Shown one piece after another: positions 49,946-60,747 of a stretch of DNA of 64,000 bases. Positions within the stretch are counted from its first letter, which is position 1. Each line of letters begins with the position of its first letter. Below the pieces are notes generated by a model, which was not told the DNA's origin, did not search any database, and worked only from the letters and a program-made list of their open reading frames with translations. The translations under genes were made by a program, and so were the position numbers. The DNA comes from Spizellomyces punctatus DAOM BR117 (taxonomy: Eukaryota > Chytridiomycota > Chytridiomycetes > Spizellomycetales > Spizellomycetaceae), in contig NW_015971537.1 of assembly GCF_000182565.1 (NCBI RefSeq), positions 1,027,299 to 1,091,298 of the forward strand, in the 5' to 3' direction.

Positions 49946-50828
49946 ATGTACTCTGACTCTGAAAGTCCTTCCCAACAAGATCAAGGCATTCCACAGCTCA
50001 TTCAACAGTATAGTCGTCTAGACATTAGTGGAACGGAACCGCAGCAACAACAGTCGACAACGTCACAAGATGAGCTACCAAATCTCATAGAGCAGTGTCA
50101 AAACCTCCACATATCTGATTCACCCGCTATGGGAAACCATATCCTCCTCCCCACCGTCCGAACCAAAAACGTCAGTTGTCTTCATCCACTCGTTCACGTC
50201 GTCACCCGAAGGCATGAAACGTGACACGACTCGACCTACTCCCATGCGCCGAGGTACAGCTTACGAAATTATATTCATCGACCAGAAGAAGGTCAAAGGA
50301 AGGGGGAAGGCTCGGTCAAGAAGTGTGGACTCCCAAGAGAGAGCACTTATCAGACCGCTATCGCCGCATCCTGATGCAGTCCGCTTACGTTCATGGGTCG
50401 TTATGCCATCACCTTCCTTAGAAAGTCGCGGTCCTGTCCCAATCTTTCATTTGAGGAGGCATAGGGGCCGGCATTGTCCTTATGGGCTGAGACCTCCCAC
50501 AGAGCGCCGTGGGAGGAGTGCCGAGGTTGAGAATGACAGTCTGGCGCTGATTCCTTCTTCCTCAGCGCTTCCTGAAAGGGGTCGAGGAAGATGGCCTGGA
50601 CCCAGACTAACTGTTCCCGAGCGTCTCTATGTACGATCCATCCATGCGAATTGTCCGAAAGTTTGGGAATCAGGTGTGGAACCTTCGATACAAGAAGAGG
50701 ATCAATCTTCGAAGGACGCAGCAGAAATGGATGGGTTTGGAAGGGATTTGAGCGTACTGTTAGAAAGAGCTATGACTTTGGACGAAGGACCTCCAGCCAC
50801 AGTCCAGGCAATGCCCTATATTACGTAG
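49946..50828 (+). CDS. low-complexity hypothetical protein, two overlapping frames
   Basis: Not recognised. A first open part from ATG 49946 (MYSDSESPSQQDQGIPQLIQ) contains two copies of a short motif, IPQLIQQYSRLDIS and LPNLIEQCQNLHIS, separated by a Gln/Ser linker. A second open part in another frame (50214-50828) is Arg-rich (KKVKGRGKARSRSVDSQERA) with acidic end MDGFGRDLSVLLERAMTLDE. A GTCAGT donor at about 50172 and an acceptor after TCGACCAG near 50283 would join them in phase, but I cannot prove this. They could also be separate or not translated. The N-terminal motif repeat argues for at least one real protein. Confidence 0.4.
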
Positions 50829-51738
50829 AGCGGCTGAAGGCGACCTGGGTGCCGAACGGTGGTGCTTTTAAGCATGTTGTGTATTTTTTTTGTGTCTGTA
50901 GGATCTGTATCTACTCGCAATTATGCATTTATGCGCCCGCTGGGCGTTTACAAAAATATGATTCCCACATAACAGTTATGGAGCCTCCGTGAGAGGAAGA
51001 GTGATAGATTTGCTTGCGTGTAGGATTCTGTAGCACTCCAATAGATATACGTCCACTTGAATCGGGTCGCAGAAACATTATTGTATTTGGCGCCTGTACT
51101 GTCTCCGATGCCTTCAGGGTTCATTTCATGTACGATGACATCTGAAGGCATGGGTAATATTTGAAATTTGTCCCTCTAACAAATAAGCTGCCCTGCTGCG
51201 CATTACTTAAATTGCTGCGCATCCTTGTCGGAGTGTGATTCTCGAGTTTCTTCCACTTGGTGGAAAAAATGGAAGCGCTCATGCAGCAACACAGCACATA
51301 GTCGAATTTCTTTACAAAATCTCGACATCCAGCCCAAGGTTATAACTTTTCAGGCTTTAGCCACGGGGATACCATATTTTCCTGACTTTGCAACTTCAGG
51401 ATAGTGACGCACACAACTCATCACGACCTTTCGGAAACGCAGGTTTTGGCAGCCTCCAGGCATTAGCACAAACCTCAATGTGTGGAAATACACATATTGT
51501 CTCCGCGCGCCGACATGTGCATATCACCACAGCCATCATTTCACTTTCCTTTTCTGTCGTTTCGACCAGGGATTTGCAACTCTCGCTCAGTCCCTTCCAC
51601 ACGTCGGGATGCTGCGCAGTCCGCGGACACCTGCCGCCACAGCGACTATTTTTGCGCCCCTTGGTCGTCTCCAAGTACAAAGTTGCAATGGCGGGATTCC
51701 TTGTATATTAGCGTGTTGCGTGAGGGCATGCGCCAACA
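50829..51738. other. intergenic region left of the minisatellite
   Basis: About 900 bases with AT-rich parts and no protein of recognised kind. The duplicated frames near 51480-51900 come partly from the start of the 80-bp array. Nothing else seen. Confidence 0.5.
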
Positions 51739-52455
51739 TGCATTCCTCACATCCTCATGCTATTTCATCCGCACACGCATCCATTCATACGTTAGCCACG
51801 TACCTCTTACATTCGACATGCATTCCTCACGATCTCATGCTATTTCATCCGCACACGCATTCACTCGTACGTTAGCCACGTACCTCTTACATTCGACATG
51901 CATTCCTCACGATCTCATGCTATTTCATCCGCACACGCATTCACTCGTACGTTAGCCACGTACCTCTTACATTCGACATGCATTCCTCACGATCTCATGC
52001 TATTTCATCCGCACACGCATTCACTCGTACGTTAGCCACGTACCTCTTACATTCGACATGCATTCCTCACGATCTCATGCTATTTCATCCGCACACGCAT
52101 TCACTCGTACGTTAGCCACGTACCTCTTACATTCGACATGCATTCCTCACGATCTCATGCTATTTCATCCGCACACGCATTCACTCGTACGTTAGCCACG
52201 TACCTCTTAAATTCGACATGCATTCCTCACGATCTCATGCTATTTCATCCGCACACACATTCACTCATCCATAAGCTACGTACCTGTCCACTCGACATGC
52301 ATTCCTCACATCCTCATGCTATTTCATTCGCACACGCCACTCATCCTTTAGCCACTTAGCTGTCACATTCAACATACAATTCTCACGTCCTCGCGCTATT
52401 TCATTAACACAAGCATTCACTCATCCGTTTTAGCCACGTACCTGTACATTCAGAG
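51739..52455. repeat. minisatellite, nine copies of an 80-bp unit
   Basis: Units begin catgcattcctcac at 51739, 51819, 51899, 51979, 52059, 52139 and 52219, then at 52296 and 52373 after copies shortened to 77 bp. The unit reads through atttcatccgcacacgcatt, cactcgtacgttagccacgt and acctcttacattcga. Copies 2 to 6 are nearly identical. The first and last three diverge, as expected for an array kept uniform at its centre by unequal exchange or slippage. 80 is not a multiple of three, so it does not encode a protein repeat. Confidence 0.95.
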
Positions 52456-53962
52456 TATGTTCGGTCGTTCTTGCATAGGATGGCAATCCTGTGCCTGGCT
52501 CGGACATATCGGCAGGTGTTACAACGAAGGCGCCATTTTGATGAGAGCTGATCATCTGAAAGCGAACAGCGTGGAAGAGCATCACGTTTGACTGTGGAAC
52601 TCACCAGCGGAAACGGATTCCTCAGCCGATGAACTCGAAGAACTCGCGAAGCAAACCACCGATGAGAGCAGATGTCGAGAATAACTTTGGGGAGGGTGGG
52701 GCGAGAGGGCCCCCTTTTTATGCTCAATTTCCCCTTATCATTTGGGGCATAAAAAAAAAGGGTTACGTATGCAAAAGGGACCGCGACACGTTGGAGAGAA
52801 AAGAAGGAGGCGTGCGTGGAATCGCGTCCGGCGTGCAGCTGCTGCGCAATCCACAGAGACATGGAAAAGTCTTTGGGGGCATTTCGGTTTCCTTGCAAGC
52901 TGTTGATTTCCAGGCAATTCCACCAGAGATCGAGATACCACCAGCTATGCCACCTCCCGTTGACGTTAACCAAGAGTTGACCTTGGAAAGGCACCGCAGG
53001 CACAATTTCAGCACTCGGCATTCAAGAGTAATATATGCGGAAAGTCCGTACTAATAATGAATAGATCCTCTGCATCAATGGTTGAGAAATGAACAAAACC
53101 CTTTCCTGTGACCTGAGATTTGGTTGATACTCCTTCGCCACTCGAATAATCCCCAAGTTCACGTTGCATAGGTAGAGTCATCCCAGTGTATTGCCTTCGA
53201 AGGTTGTTCTATGATGCCGCACCTCAGTTAATGAGATCTTGCCTGCTTGATATATATCTACCTTGACCCAACACTGAACTGATTGCCAGAGGCATGCCAC
53301 ACTCAATATTTGGGAGTAACAGGAATTGGGAGCCCTCTTGTAAAAGCAAAAGACACGATACTTTACTCCCTTCCATCCAGCGACGGCCCCGAGGAAATTC
53401 ACATATCAGGGGACGTTTGAAAACGCAATGCAATTCTGCCTAGTGCTCAGAGTTTGGATTATGCAGAGTTTCTGGATGTGCATCATTTGGAATCCGTTTT
53501 GTGGCGGAACATGATATCCTTGTTTTTTACGTGAACCATGGGGCGACGAGTTAATCACAACCATGGAAATAATCCTCATTTTGAGGGGCTGGAAGGGATG
53601 TGAGGATATTGTAAAGGATTGGACCGATCCCTGAGGGAACAGGGGAGACTGAAGAACGCGGGAACCCCAACGTGTTAACCCCTTTACCCCCTTCGAGCAG
53701 CCCACGCGAGTGTCTCACGCGGGTGTCCGGTACCCAGACGCCTGCCAGACGCGAGCATAATCGTTCCGCTCTCGTCTATAATATGACACACAAAACCACC
53801 TTGTCCACACAATGTATATGAACATCAAGATGACTCAAAGGAGGAAAACAAACCAAAAAATGTCGATGCATTCTGAGCCTTTATTCATTCATATGTCACA
53901 ACAGCACCTGTCGCTTCCAGACCCTCGATCAGCCTTTGCGTGCACAATGCTCCTTTGCATGC
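52456..53962. other. 1.5-kb region without a supported gene
   Basis: Open frames of 60-205 codons exist on both strands (for example minus 53021-52404 and plus 52629-53054), but they overlap antisense to one another, contain no known motif, and one is partly made from the end of the minisatellite. A hairpin with a long A/T arm lies at 52709-52762 (ccctttttatgc against gcat plus an A-run). The right end is the 3' UTR of the YTH gene. Confidence 0.5.
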
Positions 53963-56900
53963 TTAGCGTCGCCGATTGCGGTATGGCTGTTGTGGATGGG
54001 ATGGTGGTGGATATGGCATGCCCTAGAACCATGAGAGAACTAGGTGAGAACCATGTCCGAAAAATCATGGTGAGAACCGCAAGTTACCATGGGTCCAGGG
54101 GGAGGGCCGTATCCATAAGGGGGCACGCCGTGACCCATCGAAGGTGGAATGTATGGTCCGTCCCGAGGATGTCGCATTCTCTATAAAAGTATGATAGATG
54201 AAAAATGTGCACTAGTTATCTCGTACAAAAATAAAGCTTACAGGTGGAGGGTATGGCTCCATTCGCTGCTGCTGGCGTCTGCCATGTGCCTCCCCAAGAC
54301 CTCTTCGAGATAGCGGCCTGTAATGTTCATTGTCAATATAATCGTCCAAAAGTCTCGATACGATAATCTTACCCGTCATTACGGTCTGGCCTTGGACGTT
54401 CTCCTTCCTGACGGGAACGCTCTTGAGACACCACTCTTGATCCACTATCCTCACCATGGCGCGGATTGTATGAGTCCCTGCGAGGAATCTCTTCTCGGCG
54501 GAAAGAGTCTCCACGCGGGGGCTCTGCTCTATGCGCGTCTTGTGTCCGTACAGGTTCGTCTTGACGCGTTTCATCTCTGAGTGGTGGTTCATCTTTTCGT
54601 GAACCTTCTTCTCGCCGTGGTTCAGGTCGTCTACGTACGTCGTCTTCTCGTGGAAGAGATACATCTTTGGCCGTTGAAGGCTGATCCGGGCGTATCGGTT
54701 CATTTCGACGCGCGAGATCATCTCGGCGTGCTAAATTCCCTGCCCTGAAACTATCATCTACCCTACGGTCTTCTCGCAGTGGGGCACGATCTCTACGATC
54801 CCCGTCGTCCCGACGAAACGCTTGGCCCCGATAAGAATCACCCCTGCGTGGACCTTCATCTCTGCGATCATCACGTCGTGGGCCATTACCTGCACGTAAG
54901 TCATCATTACGACGTTCATCAACTCTTCCACCATTGTCCTCACGCCGTGGTCTTTCATCTGTGCGAAAAGGAGCATCTCCACCCTGAATTTGATTCCCAT
55001 TTTGAGACCCTTTGTCTCCACGACCTGGATCTCCACGTCGTGGCGTTTCCTCCCTACGCGGGCGGGCACTGTCATCAACGCGAGCAGGTTCACCTCTGAT
55101 AATTGGAACCTCGGTATTACGGGATTGTTCGCCTCCTTCGCGCCTTCCTACTGGCCCCGAATCCTCCACGCCACGTGCTGGGTGATCCCGCCGGACATCA
55201 TCTCGACCAGGCCGTTGATCGGAGCGTACAGGTGCATCTCTACGTAAAGATACATCCTTGCCCGCTGGCTGTCCTCGCAAGATTTCCCTGCGATTGGGTG
55301 CTCCTTTTGGATCATAATGGTAAGGATTGTCGTCAGCAGGAGTTGGAAGTCGCTGCCGGGGATTCTCATCAATGCGCCGCGACAGATCTTTCTCGTGGGC
55401 TGCATTGAAAGGGATTAACACAGATGGCAATACGCATAGACCACGACACCTCAATCTGGTGTACCTGGGTCCCAATGATCAAGTTGAGCAAGTCTGGAAG
55501 GGTGAATCATTGGCTGTCCAGGAGTGGAGGTCACAAACGCAGTCGCCTTTTCCTGTCCAGCCTCCCGTGTTGCTGCTGCCGGCCTAGAGAGATCACAAGA
55601 GATATTTGTGTGAAGAAGTGTCCACGTAATAGACAAAGAGACACATTTGTCGCAACGCATACCTGTCTGCAGGCACATATCGATCTCCAGAGGACGGTTT
55701 TACACCCAGAGGAGGAGCCCTCTCAGTAGGCGTTCTGCCACGAGGTACAAACCTGTCCCACTGTGCTCTAGCAGGTGGGATCGGATTCGCCGGTGCTCCT
55801 TTGTGAGACATAGCATACTTGCATTCTTCATCAAGAAGACGGCACAAATCATTGCCAGCATCTTCGGAAATTTCCTACCACCATCTCATAAGCAACTAGC
55901 AGAACACGGGGTTGACTAGGAACCTCAAGAACGTACCTCCCCGTCGTCGCTAAGCTTCACAGACTTGCCCTCGGCCAAGCTGTTAATGATAGGGGCTAAC
56001 TTGCCTTGATGAATATCCCCACTTGGGAAAAAAAAAACTCAGCATAGGACACTCAGTTGGGTATTCAAACAGTAAATCCTCACATTCCAGACCACTTTGT
56101 GCCAAAAGGCTTGTCGAAACCTTCTCCAAAATCATTTCCAGGACCACTAACGCCACCAATATCGGTCGTCATTCTGGCATACCCTGAGGGAAAATGTCGG
56201 TCAAATGATTCAGACGCGAAACAAATGCTAAAACCACCCTACCTTGCCAACGTCGGCTACCCTTTACTGTAAAAAACAGCATCACGTCCCGAGAATTCTT
56301 TTGTAAGTACCGAAAAGAGTTAGTCACGTCCCCATAATGCAAGATGGCAGACACACTTACCCGATATGCCTCACTCAATTTTGTTGAAATCGCCGGAGTC
56401 GTGGCAAAAGCGTTCTGTATATGAATATCGTGTCAGCAGACGAATTCTGCAGCCGCAAACAAGCTATGCGCGACACGAAACGTACTGTATTTTGAGACTG
56501 TTTGATCATGTCATAATTGGGACTTATCAGCACAAAGTAGCGAATGGGTTTTGCGGCTTTATCATCCTCTATTGATCGAATGAGTTAGTCAACGCTCTCG
56601 TACCGTAGCGAGGAGATAGCATATCAGGAACAGTATCGTCACGTTTACCATTTACTGGAGGAGGTGGACCTTCCACTCGGGGTCGCTGGGGTCTTGTTTC
56701 CGCGCCTCTTTCCGCGATTTCACGCTTTCGCTTCCGTGCAGCATCGGAAGGTTCGACTTTGGGACCCAAGCGCTCAGTGATTGCTGACGCGCGAGCTTCT
56801 CCGCTCCCCGTGGCTTTGGGCAAGGCAAGACTGTTGGATCCGGTATCTTTCGTACTGGGCGACGGTGTTGCGGGTGGCGCCTGATCTTGAAGTAGCCCCA

Positions 56901-58643
56901 GCGCTCTAGCTCGGTCCGGATGCATGCCGAGAACTGGTACACTGGCGACATCTGAAAGCTCCGTCGCCGTCTCCTGGGGTGCGGACGATTGGCGTGTATT
57001 CGATTCCTTTAGATAGAGAAGTACCACCGAGGAAGTGATGGTTCGACGTAGGCAAATCGTCAGTTGATGCTGCAGTGCTTTCAAACCGCTGCTCAGACGC
57101 CTCAGACCCTGCCAGACATGCCCACCCAACCCTGAAGCGTCTCAACTGTCATTGGTCATGCATTTGCTGCGATTCAGCCGGTTCAGCACAGCGATGTGGT
57201 ACGGGCGCCGCGGCTCTCTGCACGATTACGCATCACCGACCGCTCGCCCCTAACCTCAGCGCCACCCAGTACCTTCGCTTCCCCCCAAATCCGGTCCCAG
57301 AGACTTCTGAACCAGAACGCTTTCTCGCCGTCCCACCCAAACCGGCCAGCCCAAAAACATGCTGAAACTGTTGCTGGAAATACGCAATCGTGATCTGTAC
57401 CTTTTTGAGCTCTTCGACCTGGTGCGGCTTTTGCTGGTCTGACGTCGTTCCGCGGCCGAGCGGCCTATCTTCCCGATCTTCGGGATCAGCTGGGCGATTG
57501 CGACCGACTTTATCCTGTACCATATCACGCGCAGGGGCTCGTCGTTCGGACCTCAGAGGCAATGACGAACCTACTTGCTTGTCAGCAGAATGTGAATCTT
57601 TCTCCGATGCGACTGAACGCGAAGAAGACTGACGAATTTCGGGTCTTTCAACATCCTCTCGGTCCCGTGTGCCAGCTGCCTTCTGTCGGCCATTAGCATC
57701 GTCACGAGCATCACGGTGACGGTCCCGGCTTTCATGAGTCTCCCTAACAGGAGTTCTACCTGAGTCCCGCGGAGGACGTGAAAGAGCTTGATGATCTTCT
57801 CGGGGATCGGGTCGTCGTGGTGGAGTGCGACGAGACGACGTTGCCGACTCACCACGCTTCTCAACTGGCTGTGTAGATCTGACTGCATCTCGTACCTCTG
57901 GATACATGTCCGCCTCTCTACGTTGTCTGGGAGCATCTACGGAGACGACATCAGGAGAAGGATAAGAAAGGAACTAAGAGGTGCTTCCTGATGTTGCTTC
58001 CGTACCGTTTGTCCTTTCCTGGCTCACCGTCGATTCATGACTGCGCACTGGCGTTCTCGCTGATGGACGCTGCTCTCTGCGCGGAGGAGACCTCCTCGGA
58101 GACCTTGGACGATCGACACCACGGTCCACCCGCGGCTGTCTGGCGCCCCTGTCGTTCAGGCGACGGTCCCGGTGCCTGTCTGTGTCTGCCCTCTCTCTGC
58201 TCCTCTCCCGCTCCCTGTTCCTTTCCCTCTCTCGGTCTCGCTCTCTTTCTCGGTCTCTTGAACGCTCCATTTCCCTGTCCCCCGGATCTCCAACCTTCCG
58301 AGGAGCGTTGCCATCGTCGCTCAATCGAGTGGGTCGTGCGATAGGTTCGTCTCTCTCAATTCGACTACGTTTATAAGATCTTTCTGATGCTGAAAGTGGA
58401 GGATCCCGCTGTCTAGCGGACAATCTCCCGTCACCGTGACTTCGAGGAGGAGATTGGCTGCGCGTTCTTCTTCTGCAAGACGACGATCGCGTCAGTATTT
58501 TATGCAGCCAAACATACTTAGAGGAATGCTTACTCTGATGCAGCTGTCTCTGTCCTTGGATGTTTGGCGTCAGAGTAGTCAAAGTCTAGCTCGTCATCCT
58601 CGTCGCCTAAAATGTCGTCGAGAATATTGACGGTTCCAGACAT
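53963..58643 (-). CDS. YTH-domain RNA-binding protein, YTHDC1-like
   Basis: A large nuclear-looking protein with a YTH (m6A-reader) domain. ATG 58643 gives MSGTVNILDDILGDEDDELD. RS/RE/RD-rich repeats fill 58.5-57.3 kb. The YTH domain is spread over five small exons at about 56.6-55.8 kb: IRYFVLISPNYDMIKQSQNT, NAFATTPAISTKLSEAYR, NSRDVMLFFTVKGSRRWQG, YARMTTDIGGVSGPGNDFGE, FDKPFGTKWSGIGDIHQGKL, SLAEGKSVKLSDDGE and DLCRLLDEECKYAM. A second, longer Arg/Asp-rich region (RRDD, RREE runs) follows at 55.4-54.4 kb. The Pro-rich end reads PPPGPM-GMPYPPPSHPQQPY and RNRRR, with TAA at 53963-53965. The order of charged region, YTH, charged region and Pro/Arg tail is that of YTHDC1. About 14 exons. Confidence 0.82.
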
Positions 58644-58941
58644 TCTCGTTGCGACCGTTATCCTAATGTCGACAAGATGTGAGACATATGCCCATACATA
58701 CCATGATTCCAGCATCCATGTCTTGTATCTGTCCGTCACTTACACTAATCTGCTTGTCGAGATTTGCCAAAACGATGGTAGGAGCTGCAGTTGAAAGTCG
58801 TGAGTGCAAGCAAAAACGTGTCAGCGCACGAAATCGAAATATTCAAAAGGTGACTTTGCCACATTCGAACCAATTCCGTTGACGGCTCGTTGCTTCTGCC
58901 ATCTTCCCCATTCGTCTTTTCCATTTGTTTTTGCAAAAGGA

Positions 58942-60401
58942 ATGTCAATGTCTACTGTATGGATATGGTACGTGTGCTGCTCAGCGTAATGTATTGTGTA
59001 CCGGCTTGACGTTATCTCTCACATCACATTATGTAGAGCTTTTCACCAGGTGGACGCCGACATGTTTCTGCCCCAGGTCCGAATGGTCAGATAACATTGC
59101 ATATCCGTAAGAGGCTTAACCTTCAATGAATATCTTATAGGTGGCGATAGCCTGGGGAATATATTTGCCGATACCCCTCCTTCCCCTGTGCCGAGTCGAC
59201 GTATCTTACATAGTCCGGGTGGACGAAGCTCTTTGGACTTGTTCACCGACTGTGCTACACCCGAGGCACCCAGATCTTCAATCAAGCTGGCTGCTCCGCC
59301 AGGTTGGTCAAAAAGTTTCAAAATAGTGGCCTTTCATTTTTGTTTCCTATTATTTTGGTAAACCTCTGTCCTTTTGAAGGCGGCCAAACATCTGTAAGCC
59401 TCGCTGGCGGTGGTACGCCAAATATGACACGGTCGATAAAAGTGATACAGCCTGCAGGGGGGATTACTTCGGTTAGTTTAGATGGTGCCGGAGAATTGGA
59501 TCTTTCGCCTTCCATCAGACCAATGGCACCGCCTGGTACGTTTGATGCGTCATTACCATGACGATCATCTCGACCTCTAATGGTTATCTCTATGTAGGCG
59601 GTAAAACGTCCCTGAACTTGGATGGTTCGGGGCAGGTACCTGTCTCGCCTCACATCCGAACCATTGCCCCTCCAGGTGGGTGTACTCATGCGTGTAGAGT
59701 AAAATGGTGGGACATTGTTGAGTCCTGAAACTGCATTGAAATCAGGTGGCAAAACCTCGTTGACATTGGACGGAGCTGGCCAAGTGCCAATTCATTCGTC
59801 AATCAAAACTCTGGCTGCACCCGGAGGGATAGCAACTGTTAGTCTCGCGGGTGCAGGTTCACCTCCACATACTCCAAGCATTCGGACCCGTCATGCACCC
59901 GGCGGTCCAACGACGTTGGACCTAGCAGGACGAGGAACCGAACCCATGACTCCTCCACCATCCATCAAACCGCGAGCACCACCGGGTGGTGTTTCAAGCT
60001 TGGACCTAAGTGGCAGTGGAAGCCCGGATGGGCGGTCATTTAGTGGACGGCGCATGGTCATATCACCCCGAGGATCGAATGTCATTGGGCCATATGACGA
60101 TGAGACCGAAGAGGGGATACAATCCCTGACTGAGCGATTCCAGGCTGCTGAACTGTATGAGGGAGAGCAATTGCCGGGACGTCGACCGAGTTGGAAAGAC
60201 CGTCATGAAGAGGAGGATGATGAGTTTGTACCAGGTGCATTAGCCTATCAGTCAGCGCTTCCTCCAGTTCACCGTAGCCAAATTGTCATTGGGGACGACA
60301 GCCCCGATAGCTCCCCTCTTACACCACAATCCAATGGCAGACCACATCATATCCGCGTCCAGCAAGCACCGGGCGGTACGAGTAGCATATCATTCATGTA
60401 G
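58942..60401 (+). CDS. protein of tandem PGG-x-x-S/T repeats, function unknown
   Basis: About nine or ten copies of a PGG-centred motif are visible: SPGGRSSLDLFTD, PPGGQTSVSLAGGG, PAGGITSVSLDGAG, PPGGKTSLNLDGSG, PPGGKTSLTLDGAG, APGGIATVSLAGAG, APGGPTTLDLAGRG, PPGGVSSLDLSGSG and, at the C-terminus, APGGTSSISFM. Spacing is about 26 residues. Introns at about 59290, 59536 and 59672 all fall in the same place, inside the first Gly codon of PPG|G (phase 1). Between repeats 8 and 10 there is an acidic helical stretch (LTERFQAAELYEGEQ). The PGG-S-S-L motif looks like the short repeats of SPIRAL1/JUPITER (JPT1) microtubule-linked proteins. That link is by eye only. The first exon (58942-58956, MSMST) is inferred. 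Confidence 0.6.
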
Positions 60402-60690
60402 AATATAGAAATTCCTCAAAACACAAAAATTTAGACTTTTTGACTCCCGCGTGGTCCGTCTTTGTGGCACAGTTGTGCACATGGATGGCACAGTCATGCG
60501 ATACTGTCTCTCGTGAGCGCAGATTGTGTTCGTTTTTTGCTGGGCGCAATTTGCTTTGTTTTTATCACGATTTGTTTTTTTTTATAGCGCTATCGCTCGA
60601 TTTTGACTTTTTCTGTGTAATTGCGCGGATGGACGTCCGTGGACGGGGAGTGCGACATTGGTGATTTGACGGGGATGTTGGGTTAACAGA

Positions 60691-60700
60691 ATTATAAAAG
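60691..60700 (+). promoter_or_regulatory. TATA box upstream of the S41 peptidase-like gene
   Basis: The element attataaaag lies about 50 bp before ATG 60748 and is followed by a G/C-run. Most other genes in the window show no such box. Confidence 0.55.
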
Positions 60701-60747
60701 GATGGGGGGGCTTCCCCTCCCCCGTTGACAGGTTGTCACTTGGTAAA

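Noticed and set aside
51388-51955. Overlapping plus frames rich in His/Ser/Thr
   Set aside because: They read into the 80-bp repeat, whose period is not a multiple of three, so no stable protein repeat results.
52404-53021. 205-codon minus-strand open frame next to the minisatellite
   Set aside because: It overlaps antisense to an equally long plus frame (52629-53054), has no family resemblance, ends inside the decayed minisatellite copies and has an unusual Arg/Cys/Trp composition.
53812-54186. 124-codon plus-strand frame with Met-rich start
   Set aside because: It lies antisense to the last exons of the YTH gene, whose Pro/Arg-rich reading ends cleanly at TAA 53963.
57991-58344. Ser/Leu/Pro-rich plus frame
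   Set aside because: It is the antisense of the RE/RD array of the YTH protein.
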